Assembly (NCBI RefSeq): GCF_000169175.1
Contig: NZ_AAWS01000032.1
Coordinates: 1-64,000 of the forward strand
DNA: 64,000 bases
DNA from: Microscilla marina ATCC 23134
GTDB lineage: Bacteria > Bacteroidota > Bacteroidia > Cytophagales > Microscillaceae
Direction of reading: 5' to 3'
Position numbers and translations under genes: made by a program. Of the stretch, positions 25,656-34,766 are shown piece after piece. Position 1 is the stretch's first letter; the number at the start of each line of letters is the position of its first letter. The notes under the pieces were generated by a model. That model did not search any database and was not told the origin of the DNA. It saw nothing but the letters and a program-made list of their open reading frames with translations.

Positions 25656-26516
25656 ATGAAAAACAAAGAAAAAAGTTATAGCCCACTCTCTGGCTATCTT
25701 ATGTTATTGTTGTTGGTAGGCTTACTTGCCGGAAGCGCTCTGGCAGCCAAAACGACTGCAACCCCTGGTTTTTTTATAGCAGGAGGAATACTGTCAGTAT
25801 TACTTAGTCCTGGCTTTTTTGTGGTAAACCCCAATGGTTCTAAAGTGTTGGTATTATTTGGCGCCTATAAAGGCACAGTCAAACGAAATGGATTTTTTTG
25901 GGTAAACCCTTTACTTTCTAAACAACCCATTTCGTTACGGGCAAGAAACTTTGACAGTGAAAGAGTGAAAGTAAACGACAAAATAGGTAATCCTATCATG
26001 ATCAGTGTGATTTTGGTTTGGCGGGTAAAAAACACTTATCAGGCAGCGTTTGAGGTAAACCGTTACGAAGAGTTTGTAAGAGTGCAAAGCGACGCAGCAG
26101 TGCGTAAAATGGCTGGAATGTATCCTTATGACAACTTTGATGAACACCAATCAGAAGTGACCTTGCGTTCGGGGGTAACTGAGGTAAACCAAGCTTTAGA
26201 GCAAGAGTTAGGCGATAGGTTGGGTATTGCAGGCATAGAAGTAATAGAAGCCCGGATAGGTTATTTGGCGTATGCCACCGAAATAGCCAGTGCTATGTTG
26301 CGTCGTCAACAAGCTACTGCAATTGTGGCTGCCCGCCAAAAAATTGTAGAAGGAGCAGTAGGAATGGTAGAAATGGCGCTGGAAGAGTTATCAAAGAAAA
26401 ATATTATTCATTTAGACGAAGAAAAGAAAGCGGCAATGGTGAGTAACCTCATGGTAGTGCTTTGCTCAGAAAAAGATACCAGCCCAGTCATCAATACTGG
26501 AACCTTGAACCAATAA
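25656..26516 (+). CDS. SPFH-domain (band 7/stomatin-like) membrane protein
   Basis: A 286-residue protein with two N-terminal membrane segments (about 14-30 and 40-57), then an SPFH/band-7 domain: VVNPNGSKVLVLFGAYKGTV, RNGFFWVNPLL, RARNFDSERVKVNDKIGNPI and ISVILVWRV. The C-terminal helix EIASAMLRRQQATAIVAARQ is the usual coiled-coil oligomerisation region. Such proteins form membrane-associated rings or microdomains that scaffold proteases. The C-terminal LMVVLCSEKDTSPVINTGTL is also conserved in this bacterial subgroup. The next plus-strand gene is a ribbon-helix-helix protein, a recurrent partner. Confidence 0.88.
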   Translation: MKNKEKSYSPLSGYLMLLLLVGLLAGSALAAKTTATPGFFIAGGILSVLLSPGFFVVNPNGSKVLVLFGAYKGTVKRNGFFWVNPLLSKQPISLRARNFDSERVKVNDKIGNPIMISVILVWRVKNTYQAAFEVNRYEEFVRVQSDAAVRKMAGMYPYDNFDEHQSEVTLRSGVTEVNQALEQELGDRLGIAGIEVIEARIGYLAYATEIASAMLRRQQATAIVAARQKIVEGAVGMVEMALEELSKKNIIHLDEEKKAAMVSNLMVVLCSEKDTSPVINTGTLNQ

Positions 26517-26520
26517 TTTA

Positions 26521-26645
26521 GCATAAGTTGTGAGTGGCAAGTAACTATATCTAAACAAGTAGGTATAGTTGGCATACTATGAAGTTTGTAGCACCAGTAT
26601 ACATCGATATTTAAGACTTGCTGCCTATAATTCACAACTTACGTT
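26521..26645. repeat. Inverted-repeat element containing a divergent copy of the 31-nt palindromic repeat
   Basis: The left arm (TAAGTTGTGAGTGGCAAGT near 26524-26543) matches the reverse complement of the right arm (ACTTGCTGCC...TTCACAACTTA, 26615-26643) with small gaps. Inside, 26591-26620 is a diverged copy of the repeat found at 35267, 35943 and 35983. It separates the SPFH gene from its RHH neighbour. Confidence 0.5.
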
Positions 26646-26671
26646 ATTTAACAAAGAGTTGGTGTGGCTGA

Positions 26672-26702
26672 TTGGATAACTACCAATGCATTTTTACCTT
26701 TG
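26672..26702 (+). promoter_or_regulatory. Promoter of the ribbon-helix-helix gene
   Basis: TTG at 26672-26674, a 20-base spacer, TACCTTTG at 26695-26702. Predicted start near 26709, leaving a leader of about 124 bases before the ATG at 26833, unusually long for so small a gene. Confidence 0.6.
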
Positions 26703-26832
26703 TGAAAAAAAAGCACCAATAAAAAACGAAATACCTGGTTTACCTATACTTGTAGTTTCTCATTCACTGCACCAACAGGTATGGGTACCTAAAGGCTTGC
26801 TGCTATTTATATCTCTTTAAAACTATGACAAG

Positions 26833-27024
26833 ATGGCGAAAAAAAAAGCATTTGCTTTAAGGTTGGATGAAGACATGATGGCTGCAGTAGAAAAATGGGC
26901 AGCCGATGAATTCAGAAGTACCAATGGACAACTGGAATGGATTATTCATCAAGCATTAAAAAAATCGGGAAGACTTAAAGTTCCCAAAAAAACTGAAAAT
27001 GAAGACGAGAAGGGGACAGAGTAG
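26833..27024 (+). CDS. Arc-like ribbon-helix-helix protein
   Basis: A 63-residue protein, KKKAFALRLDEDMMAAVEKW followed by AADEFRSTNGQLEWIIHQAL, a clear ribbon-helix-helix pattern of the Arc/HicB-antitoxin type: a basic beta strand (FALRL) then two helices. The C-terminus is charged and disordered. It probably dimerises and binds an operator. The position downstream of an SPFH gene is a pairing I recall as recurrent in bacteria. No toxin gene is adjacent, so a toxin-antitoxin role is not supported here. It has its own promoter. Confidence 0.8.
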   Translation: MAKKKAFALRLDEDMMAAVEKWAADEFRSTNGQLEWIIHQALKKSGRLKVPKKTENEDEKGTE

Positions 27025-27053
27025 TTTTTATTGAAAAAATATTAAGCAAATAC

Positions 27054-27083
27054 TTGTGCCTAAAAAAAAAGTGCTTACATTTG
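27054..27083 (+). promoter_or_regulatory. Promoter of first tRNA-Leu gene
   Basis: TTG at 27054-27056, 19-base spacer, TACATTTG at 27076-27083, ten bases before the mature tRNA 5' end. Confidence 0.7.
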
Positions 27084-27093
27084 CAACCCATTC

Positions 27094-27175
27094 GCGGATA
27101 TGGCGGAATTGGTAGACGCACTAGACTTAGGATCTAGCGCCGCAAGGCGTGGGGGTTCGACTCCCTCTATCCGCA
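27094..27175 (+). tRNA. tRNA-Leu (anticodon UAG)
   Basis: An 82-nt class II tRNA: acceptor GCGGATA with TATCCGC, D-arm with TTGGTAGACGC, anticodon stem CTAGA/TCTAG around loop CTTAGGA (anticodon TAG), long variable arm CGCCGCAAGGCG and T-loop TTCGACT. Discriminator A; CCA not encoded. It reads CUN leucine codons. Identical to the copy at 27352-27433. Confidence 0.97.
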
Positions 27176-27184
27176 CTTAATTTT

Positions 27185-27218
27185 ACCCTTAACAATTTAT
27201 TTTGTTAAGGGTTTTTTT
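27185..27218 (+). terminator. Terminator of first tRNA-Leu gene
   Basis: Perfect 11-base arms ACCCTTAACAA and TTGTTAAGGGT, loop of 6, then T7. Confidence 0.9.
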
Positions 27219-27309
27219 GTATTTTTGTTGAAAACAAAAACCACAATTTTGGTAATAGAAACCCTGAAACAAACATTTTTGAAAAAACGAGATTTTTTTT
27301 TCTGATTTC

Positions 27310-27339
27310 TTGTAGATAAAAAAAACGTTTGTAACTTTG
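27310..27339 (+). promoter_or_regulatory. Promoter of second tRNA-Leu gene
   Basis: TTG at 27310-27312, 19-base spacer, TAACTTTG at 27332-27339, twelve bases before the tRNA 5' end. Sequence outside the motifs differs from the first tRNA promoter. Confidence 0.7.
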
Positions 27340-27351
27340 CACTCGCAAATC

Positions 27352-27433
27352 GCGGATATGGCGGAATTGGTAGACGCACTAGACTTAGGATCTAGCGCCG
27401 CAAGGCGTGGGGGTTCGACTCCCTCTATCCGCA
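27352..27433 (+). tRNA. tRNA-Leu (anticodon UAG), second identical copy
   Basis: Base-for-base the same 82-nt gene as 27094-27175, including anticodon TAG and variable arm. The flanks are unrelated, so only the tRNA itself is conserved. Confidence 0.97.
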
Positions 27434-27454
27434 CTCGGTTTTTATTTATCTAAG

Positions 27455-27484
27455 CCCCCAACAAACAAACTTGTTGGGGGTTTT
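27455..27484 (+). terminator. Terminator of second tRNA-Leu gene
   Basis: Perfect 10-base arms CCCCCAACAA and TTGTTGGGGG, loop of 6, then TTTT. Confidence 0.85.
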
Positions 27485-27530
27485 AGTATTTTTAAATTAT
27501 TAGTCAATCACCCAAACCGTAAGTAGTCCA

Positions 27531-28898
27531 TTGGATATAGTATTAGACAAAAAAGACGCTACTAACGCTTCCATCAAAATCAAGGTAAGCGAAGCTGATT
27601 ACAAGCAACAGTTTAACAGTAAACTGAAAGAGTACGGCAAAAAAGTACAGCTCAAAGGGTTTCGCCCAGGGAAAGTGCCTGCTGGTGTCATCAAAAAAAT
27701 GTACGGAAAAGGTATTCTTGTCGAAGAAATCAACCACTTGTTGTCTTCTTCACTGAGCAGCTATATTGTTGACAACAAACTTCCACTGGTAGGGCAACCA
27801 ATACCAGAAGAGCAAGAAAGCGAAAACACCATCGATTGGGACAACCAAAAAGATTTTGAGTTTTCTTACCGTGTAGGTTTAGCTGGTGAGTATGAGTACA
27901 ACCTTGAGAATGTCACAGTAACCTCATACAATGTAACAGTAGCTGACGAAGACGTACAGGAAGTAATAGAAAACATTCGTAAGCAACAAGGTAAATCTGA
28001 AAACCCAGAAGAGGTAGCCGCTGGCGATATGATCTTTGGTAAACTTGAGCAAGTATTGACCAAAAAAGCTAAAGACGAAGGGGAGACTGCTTACGAGAAA
28101 GATGTATTGATTGATACAGAAAAAGTAGTAGAAGCTGAGGTTGAAAAAATTGTAGGCCTGGAAAAAGAAGCACACTTCGATTTCACTATCCGCAAGTTTT
28201 TCAAGGACGGCGCCGAAACCATTAAAGAAATTACCGGACTTTCGCTTGAAGAAGCCAAACAACTCAAAGGAAAGTACCGTTTTACTATAGAGAACATTAC
28301 CCGCCAGGCAGAAGCAGAGCTTAACCAAGATTTATTTGATAACATCTTTGGACCTGACACTGTAAACGGAGAGGAAGAGTTTGTAGCAAAAGTGAAGGAA
28401 TCTATTGCCGAAAACTTTGAAAAAGACACCAACCTTTTCTTGCAAAATACCATCAGAGACAAAGTGCTTGAAAGTGTAGACATTGCGCTTCCAGACGAGT
28501 TTTTGAAAGATTGGTTGTACGAAAGCAACGAAGGTAAGTTTTCTAAGAGCCAGATTGAAGAGGAGTACGAAAAATACGCAAATGAGCGCCGTTGGTCTTT
28601 GATTGTAGGGCGCATTGCCGAAGAAAACGATTTCAAAGTAGAAGATGATGAAATTCTTGGGCAAGCCAAGAACTTTGTTCGTTCTCAGATTGGTGGGGCG
28701 ATGGCTATGTCTCCACAAATAGAAGATATGATTGACTCTTTGGCAGAACGTTACCTCAACGAAGACAATGGTCGTATGGTAGAGCAGTTTGAGAGCCAGG
28801 TAATGTATGACAAAGTACTTGATTTTGTCAAAGGCAAAGTAAATATTGAGACAAAAGATGTGAGCAAAAGCGAGTTTGAAAAAATCGTGACAGCATAA
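27531..28898 (+). CDS. tig: Trigger factor chaperone
   Basis: A 455-residue ribosome-associated chaperone. The start is TTG (MDIVLDKKDATNASIKIKVS), supported by close similarity to the usual Bacteroidota opening. The ribosome-binding signature GFRPGKVPAGVIKKMYG is at residues 43-59. The middle domain is a diverged FKBP-like region (GDMIFGKLEQ, ITGLSLEEAKQLKG), and the C-terminal chaperone arms follow from about 270. It binds nascent chains at the ribosomal exit. It sits upstream of clpP-clpP-clpX, the conserved order in many bacteria, but is separated from clpP by a terminator. Confidence 0.95.
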   Translation: MDIVLDKKDATNASIKIKVSEADYKQQFNSKLKEYGKKVQLKGFRPGKVPAGVIKKMYGKGILVEEINHLLSSSLSSYIVDNKLPLVGQPIPEEQESENTIDWDNQKDFEFSYRVGLAGEYEYNLENVTVTSYNVTVADEDVQEVIENIRKQQGKSENPEEVAAGDMIFGKLEQVLTKKAKDEGETAYEKDVLIDTEKVVEAEVEKIVGLEKEAHFDFTIRKFFKDGAETIKEITGLSLEEAKQLKGKYRFTIENITRQAEAELNQDLFDNIFGPDTVNGEEEFVAKVKESIAENFEKDTNLFLQNTIRDKVLESVDIALPDEFLKDWLYESNEGKFSKSQIEEEYEKYANERRWSLIVGRIAEENDFKVEDDEILGQAKNFVRSQIGGAMAMSPQIEDMIDSLAERYLNEDNGRMVEQFESQVMYDKVLDFVKGKVNIETKDVSKSEFEKIVTA

Positions 28899-28927
28899 AA
28901 GCACATACTTACATATAAAATATGACA

Positions 28928-28960
28928 AAAAGTCCTTTTTTGAACAAAGGACTTTTTTTT
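28928..28960 (+). terminator. Terminator of tig
   Basis: Perfect 11-base arms AAAAGTCCTTT and AAAGGACTTTT, loop of 7, then continuing T run. Partial read-through into clpP is possible. Confidence 0.85.
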
Positions 28961-28994
28961 GTTATTTAGCTCCCAAACAAAAATAAATAACACA

Positions 28995-29717
28995 ATGGAG
29001 AGTATATATAAAGATACTTTTTACAGTGGATTGAACCAGGATGAGTTTAGGAACTATGCTGTAAAGCATCGTGGGCTGAGCGGGTCAATGATAGATAGCT
29101 ATCTGAGACAATACCAGACCCCTTACAACATGACACCTAATATTATTGAGGAACGCCCTGTAAACTTCCGGCCAATCGATGTGTTTTCGCGTTTGATTTC
29201 CGACCGGATTATTTTTCTCGGAACCGCCGTTGACGATAATGTAGCCAATGTAATAACTGCCCAACTATTGTTTTTAGAATCAGTAGATGCCAAGAAAGAT
29301 ATATTGCTGTACATCAATAGCCCCGGAGGTTCGGTATATGCCGGGCTGGGTATTTATGACACTATGCAGTATGTAGGACCTGATATTGCCACTATTTGTA
29401 CAGGTATGGCAGCATCGTTTGGGGCTGTATTGCTTACGGGTGGTGCACCTGGTAAGAGGTCAGCGCTAGAGCACGCCAGAATTATGATTCACCAACCACA
29501 CGGTGGCGCGCAGGGACAAGCTTCTGATATTGAAATTACTGCCAAGCAGTATGTTCTTTTAAAGCGTGAGTTAAATGAGATCATTGCCAAACATTGTGGT
29601 AAAACGCCTGAGCAATTAGAAGCCGATGGCGACCGCGATTTTTGGCTTAAGGCTGACGCTGCTAAAGAGTATGGCTTGATTGACGAGGTACTTGTTCGTA
29701 GCAGCAAAACCGACTAA
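28995..29717 (+). CDS. clpP: ATP-dependent Clp protease proteolytic subunit (first copy)
   Basis: A 240-residue ClpP peptidase from ATG ([15 protein letters not shown]); the frame is open 12 codons upstream but that part overlaps the tig terminator. Catalytic residues are in place: Ser141 in GMAASFGAV and His166 in MIHQPHGG, with an Asp in the later part (DRDFW region). [20 protein letters not shown] is the family signature. It has an N-terminal extension of about 45 residues relative to E. coli ClpP. Very similar in sequence to the next gene; the two probably form a mixed or two-type tetradecamer. It works with ClpX, encoded downstream. Confidence 0.95.
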   Translation: MESIYKDTFYSGLNQDEFRNYAVKHRGLSGSMIDSYLRQYQTPYNMTPNIIEERPVNFRPIDVFSRLISDRIIFLGTAVDDNVANVITAQLLFLESVDAKKDILLYINSPGGSVYAGLGIYDTMQYVGPDIATICTGMAASFGAVLLTGGAPGKRSALEHARIMIHQPHGGAQGQASDIEITAKQYVLLKRELNEIIAKHCGKTPEQLEADGDRDFWLKADAAKEYGLIDEVLVRSSKTD

Positions 29718-29826
29718 AAAAACAAATTTGTATTAAATATTTATCTACACTTGTAGCCTGTTGCTCATGACTTGTGGCTACTTCATAAACTTTTAGTACA
29801 ACCACCTTTTAACAAGAAACCCAACA

Positions 29827-30525
29827 ATGTTAAACAAAGACGAATTTAGAAAATACGCTGTCAAAGGTCAAGGATTAAATGGTTTGGCGGTTGATCAATA
29901 CTTAAACCATATCGAAGGAGTTGCCCACGCACAGGTAAACAATATGACCCGTACTGTAATTGAGGAAAGACCTACCAATTTCCGTGAAATTGACGTGTTT
30001 TCGCGCTTGATTATGGATCGTATTATTTTTCTGGGAATGGGTATCGACGATTTGGTGGCAAATGTGGTAACTGCCCAGTTGTTGTTTTTGGAGTCGGTTG
30101 ACTCTAAAAAAGACATTTTGGTATATATCAATAGTCCTGGAGGCTCGGTATATGCTGGTTTGGGTATTTATGATACTATGCAATATGTAAACCCTGATGT
30201 GGTAACGATTTGTACCGGATTGGCTGCTTCTATGGGAGCTGTATTGCTTGCGGGTGGAGCCGAAAACAAACGTTCTGCGCTTGAGCACTCACGTGTAATG
30301 ATTCACCAACCTTTGGGTGGTGCACAGGGGCAAGCTTCTGACATTGAGATTACTGCCAAGCAAATACTTATTCTGAAACATGAATTGTATGAAATATTGG
30401 CAAAACACTCTGGCAAAGCTATAGAAGACATCGAGAAACACGCCGATCGCGATTACTGGATGAAATCAGATGCCGCTAAAGAGTATGGCTTGATTGACGA
30501 GGTATTGGTGAAAAACCAAGGCTAA
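29827..30525 (+). CDS. clpP: ATP-dependent Clp protease proteolytic subunit (second copy)
   Basis: A 232-residue paralogue of the preceding gene. The N-terminal motif is shared ([18 protein letters not shown] against [18 protein letters not shown]), as is [19 protein letters not shown]. Ser135 in GLAASMGAV and His160 in MIHQPLGG are intact, so it should be active. The 109-base gap after the first copy holds a short repeated ACTTGT...GCCTGT/GGCTAC motif but no clear terminator, so co-transcription is plausible. A hairpin terminator follows it before clpX. Confidence 0.95.
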   Translation: MLNKDEFRKYAVKGQGLNGLAVDQYLNHIEGVAHAQVNNMTRTVIEERPTNFREIDVFSRLIMDRIIFLGMGIDDLVANVVTAQLLFLESVDSKKDILVYINSPGGSVYAGLGIYDTMQYVNPDVVTICTGLAASMGAVLLAGGAENKRSALEHSRVMIHQPLGGAQGQASDIEITAKQILILKHELYEILAKHSGKAIEDIEKHADRDYWMKSDAAKEYGLIDEVLVKNQG

Positions 30526-30540
30526 GTTTAAATTGCCGGG

Positions 30541-30575
30541 TAGCCCAAAGACTTCAAAGCCTTTGGGCTATTTTG
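30541..30575 (+). terminator. Terminator after the second clpP
   Basis: Perfect 10-base arms TAGCCCAAAG and CTTTGGGCTA, loop of 10, then TTTT. It starts 16 bases after the stop. Confidence 0.75.
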
Positions 30576-30756
30576 TTACTTTTCTTCTTTTTTTAGGATA
30601 TTTTTCAGGCTATTTGTTGTATTTTTTTGATAGTAATTTGTTAGGAGATTCTTGAGAAGTTAGAAAAAAAACTGTATTATTGGTGTCTTTTATAAAATAC
30701 GCGCTAATTAGTTTGAACTTTTCTGATTTTATAAAGATTAACCTTTTACAAATCAT

Positions 30757-30764
30757 TATATTTG
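30757..30764 (+). promoter_or_regulatory. -7 promoter element for clpX
   Basis: TATATTTG, exact TAnnTTTG match, predicted start near 30771 and leader of about 76 bases. No TTG at the usual -33 spacing. Confidence 0.45.
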
Positions 30765-30846
30765 TAATGGAGTGATTTGAAAGCATTAAATGATTCCTAA
30801 TTGGTTATTTATCTTAATACAACTTACAACTTTCTTGTAGAATTTT

Positions 30847-32076
30847 ATGGAACAAGTTTGTTCTTTTTGTGGGAAACGAAAACATGAAGTTTCTCTATTA
30901 GTTTCAGGTATTGACGCACACATCTGCGACAACTGCATTAGAGAAGCATATCAAATTTGGCTGGAAGAATCTGGTGTCCAGAAAGACAACACTCCACCCA
31001 AGTTTCATCTGATTAAACCACGCCAGATGAAAGAATTTATCGACCAGTTTGTAGTAGGGCAGGATCAAGCCAAAAAGGTGATGACAGTAGCTGTGTACAA
31101 TCACTATAAGCGATTGATGCAAAAGCAACAATCTGATAATACAGATGATGTTGTCATTGAAAAATCAAACATTATAATGGTAGGACAAACCGGTACCGGA
31201 AAAACCTACCTTGCCAAAACACTCGCCAAGATATTACAAGTACCTTTCTGTATAGCTGATGCTACCGTACTTACCGAAGCAGGTTATGTAGGCGAAGACA
31301 TAGAAAATGTACTTACCCGTCTTTTACAAGCTGCCGATTACAATGTAGAAGCTGCCGAAAGAGGCATTGTTTATATAGATGAAATTGATAAAATTGCCCG
31401 TAAGTCTGACAACCCCTCTATTACCCGTGATGTAAGCGGAGAAGGTGTACAGCAAGGGTTGTTGAAAATGCTTGAAGGTTCAGAAGTAAATGTACCCCCA
31501 CAAGGTGGTCGCAAGCACCCTGAGCAAAAGCTGATTACTATCAATACTGAAAATATCTTGTTTATTTGTGGAGGTGCATTTGACGGCATCGATCGAATGA
31601 TTGCCAGCCGTTTGAAAACCCGCCCGATTGGGTTTGCTGGTGAAGATGACCAAGATGACATAGACCGTGATAACTTGTTGCAATATGTAGCATCGCAGGA
31701 CTTAAAAACTTTTGGGTTGATTCCTGAGTTAATAGGTCGTTTGCCAGTAGTTACTTATTTGCCACCATTGACCCACGAAACCATTCGCAAGATATTGACC
31801 GAGCCTAAAAATGCTTTGGTAAAACAATATCAAAAATTGTTTGCGATGGAAAACATAGACCTTACCTTTAGTGATGGTGCGCTAAACTACATTGTAGACA
31901 AAGCAATGGAGAGTAAGCTAGGTGCCAGAGGTTTGCGTTCTATTTGTGAAGCCATTATGACTGATGCTATGTTTGAGGTAACCTCAGATTCAGAGCACAG
32001 CGAGTTGATCATAGATGAAACGTATGCCCGCGAAAAATTCGAAAAATCTAAGTTGAGTCGTTTGAAAGCTGCTTAA
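30847..32076 (+). CDS. clpX: ATP-dependent protease ATP-binding subunit ClpX
   Basis: A 409-residue AAA+ unfoldase. The N-terminal zinc-binding domain has CSFCGK (C5, C8) and CDNC (C27, C30). Walker A GQTGTGKT is at 113-120 and Walker [11 protein letters not shown] at 172-181. [17 protein letters not shown] is a ClpX hallmark, and sensor II is GARGLRSI. The IGF loop that docks into ClpP appears as [11 protein letters not shown]-upstream FAGE region rather than a clear IGF tripeptide (RPIGFAG is present at about 258-264 and supplies IGF). It feeds substrates to ClpP encoded just upstream. Own promoter and terminator. Confidence 0.97.
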   Translation: MEQVCSFCGKRKHEVSLLVSGIDAHICDNCIREAYQIWLEESGVQKDNTPPKFHLIKPRQMKEFIDQFVVGQDQAKKVMTVAVYNHYKRLMQKQQSDNTDDVVIEKSNIIMVGQTGTGKTYLAKTLAKILQVPFCIADATVLTEAGYVGEDIENVLTRLLQAADYNVEAAERGIVYIDEIDKIARKSDNPSITRDVSGEGVQQGLLKMLEGSEVNVPPQGGRKHPEQKLITINTENILFICGGAFDGIDRMIASRLKTRPIGFAGEDDQDDIDRDNLLQYVASQDLKTFGLIPELIGRLPVVTYLPPLTHETIRKILTEPKNALVKQYQKLFAMENIDLTFSDGALNYIVDKAMESKLGARGLRSICEAIMTDAMFEVTSDSEHSELIIDETYAREKFEKSKLSRLKAA

Positions 32077-32102
32077 GCTATCAAGCTCAATTTTTATCAT
32101 AT

Positions 32103-32142
32103 AAAACCACTATTCTGCTAGAGCAGGGTAGTGGTTTTTTTT
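32103..32142 (+). terminator. Terminator of clpX
   Basis: Ten-base arms AAAACCACTA and TAGTGGTTTT with an inner CTGCTAGAGCAG stem, then T8. Confidence 0.85.
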
Positions 32143-32238
32143 GCAATAGGAAATAAAGGGGGGTTGTATGTGTATAAAGTAGGGTACCTCTGCGTTTACA
32201 TCATCATAGTTTTAGAAATGCCACAATGGAGCTTACTT

Positions 32239-34557
32239 CTATACTATCTTTAATCCAATAAGTAAAATATCATCTCGTTGTTCTGTTCCTACCATGTGTT
32301 CTTGTAAAGCCTTTTCCAGTGCTTTTTTTTGTTGGTACATGGGAACCGACTTATTTTCATGGAGTATCTTACAAAGCCTTTTTCGGCTAAATTTTTTTCT
32401 TTTTACATTATTTTGATCTGTAAACCCATCAGATCCAATATATAGTAAAGTGTTTTTTGTACATATAACCTCATGTGTTTTTATTTGACGATTATCTTCG
32501 TATAAAACACCAATAGAAACAGCACATCCTTTAATAGTTTTGAGCTCATTGTCAGAAGGTTCTATATACCACAATGGTCTTTTTGCACCAGCAAAAGTCA
32601 CTTTAGTTTGATTATTTACTGCAGGTTCTAAACACATAACTGCGGCATCCATTCCATTTCTATCGCCTGTTTGTTCTTGCCTAAGGGCTTTTTGCACTTC
32701 TACTCGTAGTTGATTGAGTATACCTGATGGAGTAGTAATTTTTTTGGCTTGTACAATTTCATTCAGCAAGGTTACACCAACCAAACTCATAAAAGCACCT
32801 GGAACACCGTGACCAGTACAGTCAAATGCTCCTAATATGATTTTTTCACCCGTTTTTTCAAGCCAATAAAAATCTCCAGAAACAATATCTTTTGGCTGAT
32901 ATATCACAAAGTGTTCTTGCAATGTTTGTTGCATACGCTCCTTGAATGGTAACATAGCTTCTTGGATAAGTTTTGCCGCTTGTATGCTTTGGTTTATGTG
33001 CAGGTTTTTTTTGTTGAGCAATTTATTTTGGTCTTCTATAGCATCTCGTTGAGTCAATATTTCCTCTTGCTGCATGTGTAGTTCTTCATTGAAGTATTTT
33101 AATTTTTTATTTACATCATTTAGTTTTCTGTTATTTTTTCGTTTTTCCCAATAAAAAAATGACATAATAGCCACCAGTACAAACGCCAATGTTAATCCAA
33201 GATAGGTGTCTCGTTGTATAAGTTTATGTCGTTTTTTTTCTTCTTCAAAGACCAATCGCTCATTTTCTTGTGCACGGTTCAGCGAATCTTCTTTTTTTCC
33301 AAATGTATAGGATGCTTCAATCTGAGCCATTTTTTTAGCATTATTTTTATTAAACAAGCTGTCTGATATATACTTAAGCAGCACCTGTTTGTTGTAAGCC
33401 TTCTCGAATTGTTTCGTATCGTGGTAGGTCAGCGCCAAGTATTTGGCTGCATTTTGCATAACAATGGGATTTTTTGATTTTTTTGCCAGCTTCAAACCTT
33501 GTTTTAAAAGTACAGCAGCTTTAGTGTATTTTTTGAGGTAGTAATAGATACTGCCAAGCATAACATAGGTTTGGGGCAGGTAAGAGCGCATAGATTTTTT
33601 CTGTACTATTTGATTGGCTTGTTGAATTTCATACAGGGCTTTTTTGTATTTGCCAAGTTTTAGATAAGCCTTTCCTATGCTGAGGTAACTTTCTACCAAC
33701 CCAACAGCTTCGTCAATCTTCAGAAGTATTTTTTTTGATTTTTCGTAACAATCTATTCCTTTTTGGTAATGTTTCTGTCCCACATAGGCATTGCCAAGGT
33801 GAATGTATACAGATGCTTTGTTGGAAGAATCTCCTGTTTGCCTGGCAATGACCAAAGCCTTTTTTAGGAATGGAATAGCTTGTGAAAAGCGTTTCATAGT
33901 GATATGTAAAGTAGCGATACGGTGGTAGCAAAAACCAATGAGTTTTGTGTTTTTCATTTCCTCGCTTACTTTCAAGGATTTGTGAAAGTATTCTAGAGCT
34001 TTTGGATAGTTTCCTTGTTTCTCATAGACTGTACCTAGTATACCACGATAAATGATTGCAACGCCTTCTTTATCGTCTATTTGTTGTCGGATTTTTAGTG
34101 ACTTTTTTCCAAATTTAATCATACCCGCATAATCGTCTCTGTGCCAACTTAGCGCAGATAGTAAGTTATATGCATTTCCTTGTCCTTTGAGGTAGGCTAT
34201 TTTTTTAGATAATTGAAGCATCTTTCGGGCTATAAAAAAGGCTTTATCATATTTTGTTTGAATCATTTTTATTACTCCAAGGTGGTAATAAGCGTCACAA
34301 GTACCAATTGGGTAATTTATTTTTCCAGATAGGGTAAGCATTTTCTTAGAGTATTGTATAGCTTTTGTATGGTCTTGCCTACGATAGTGCCAAGCGATTT
34401 GATTGTAAACCTCAACTCGTTCTTTTTCTGATATATAGGTAGATAATATTTGTTTTAATGAATCAATAAATGCCTGATTTTGTGCTATAGTTTTTTTGCT
34501 TATGAGTATGCCAAGTAATAAAAATACTATAGTAGTATATGTTATTTTTATATACAT
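32239..34557 (-). CDS. TPR-containing SpoIIE-type protein phosphatase
   Basis: A 772-residue protein with an N-terminal signal/anchor (YTTIVFLLLGILI), about eight to nine TPR units over residues 40-395 (for example YHLGVIKMIQTKYDKAF, YEKQGNYPKALEYFHKSLKV, YVGQKHYQKGIDCYEKSKKI), a membrane segment at about 448-467, a coiled coil to about 520 and a C-terminal PP2C/SpoIIE domain (PKDIVSGDFYW, FDCTGHGVPGAFMSLVGVTL, GTEQRDDILLIGLKIV). The layout parallels the propeller phosphatase at 18094-21435, with TPRs replacing the propeller as periplasmic sensor. It likely controls a phosphorylated anti-anti-sigma-type switch. Confidence 0.9.
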   Translation of the reverse strand: MYIKITYTTIVFLLLGILISKKTIAQNQAFIDSLKQILSTYISEKERVEVYNQIAWHYRRQDHTKAIQYSKKMLTLSGKINYPIGTCDAYYHLGVIKMIQTKYDKAFFIARKMLQLSKKIAYLKGQGNAYNLLSALSWHRDDYAGMIKFGKKSLKIRQQIDDKEGVAIIYRGILGTVYEKQGNYPKALEYFHKSLKVSEEMKNTKLIGFCYHRIATLHITMKRFSQAIPFLKKALVIARQTGDSSNKASVYIHLGNAYVGQKHYQKGIDCYEKSKKILLKIDEAVGLVESYLSIGKAYLKLGKYKKALYEIQQANQIVQKKSMRSYLPQTYVMLGSIYYYLKKYTKAAVLLKQGLKLAKKSKNPIVMQNAAKYLALTYHDTKQFEKAYNKQVLLKYISDSLFNKNNAKKMAQIEASYTFGKKEDSLNRAQENERLVFEEEKKRHKLIQRDTYLGLTLAFVLVAIMSFFYWEKRKNNRKLNDVNKKLKYFNEELHMQQEEILTQRDAIEDQNKLLNKKNLHINQSIQAAKLIQEAMLPFKERMQQTLQEHFVIYQPKDIVSGDFYWLEKTGEKIILGAFDCTGHGVPGAFMSLVGVTLLNEIVQAKKITTPSGILNQLRVEVQKALRQEQTGDRNGMDAAVMCLEPAVNNQTKVTFAGAKRPLWYIEPSDNELKTIKGCAVSIGVLYEDNRQIKTHEVICTKNTLLYIGSDGFTDQNNVKRKKFSRKRLCKILHENKSVPMYQQKKALEKALQEHMVGTEQRDDILLIGLKIV

Positions 34558-34766
34558 TGTGTTGTGAATGAAGTTGCTAAAAGAGAGTGTTTAAATATCC
34601 AAGCACAATTTCAAGAGACTTGTATAGTAATTTTATCAATACTTTATTCAAATAGCAATAAAAAGAGGTGGACAAAGAATGGACAACTTATATGATGTAA
34701 GCTAGGGCAATATTGTTTGGGCTTTCAAAACTTAAATCAGAAGGTTAGAGGCAAACTTGTAACTTG

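Noticed and set aside
26833-27024. Antitoxin of a toxin-antitoxin pair
   Set aside because: The ribbon-helix-helix fold fits, but no small toxin-like gene (RelE, HicA, PIN) lies on either side; the neighbours are an SPFH gene and tRNAs.
27189-27434. Frames of 60-81 codons over the tRNA-Leu genes on the minus strand
   Set aside because: They run through the tRNA sequence and terminators and have no coding signature.
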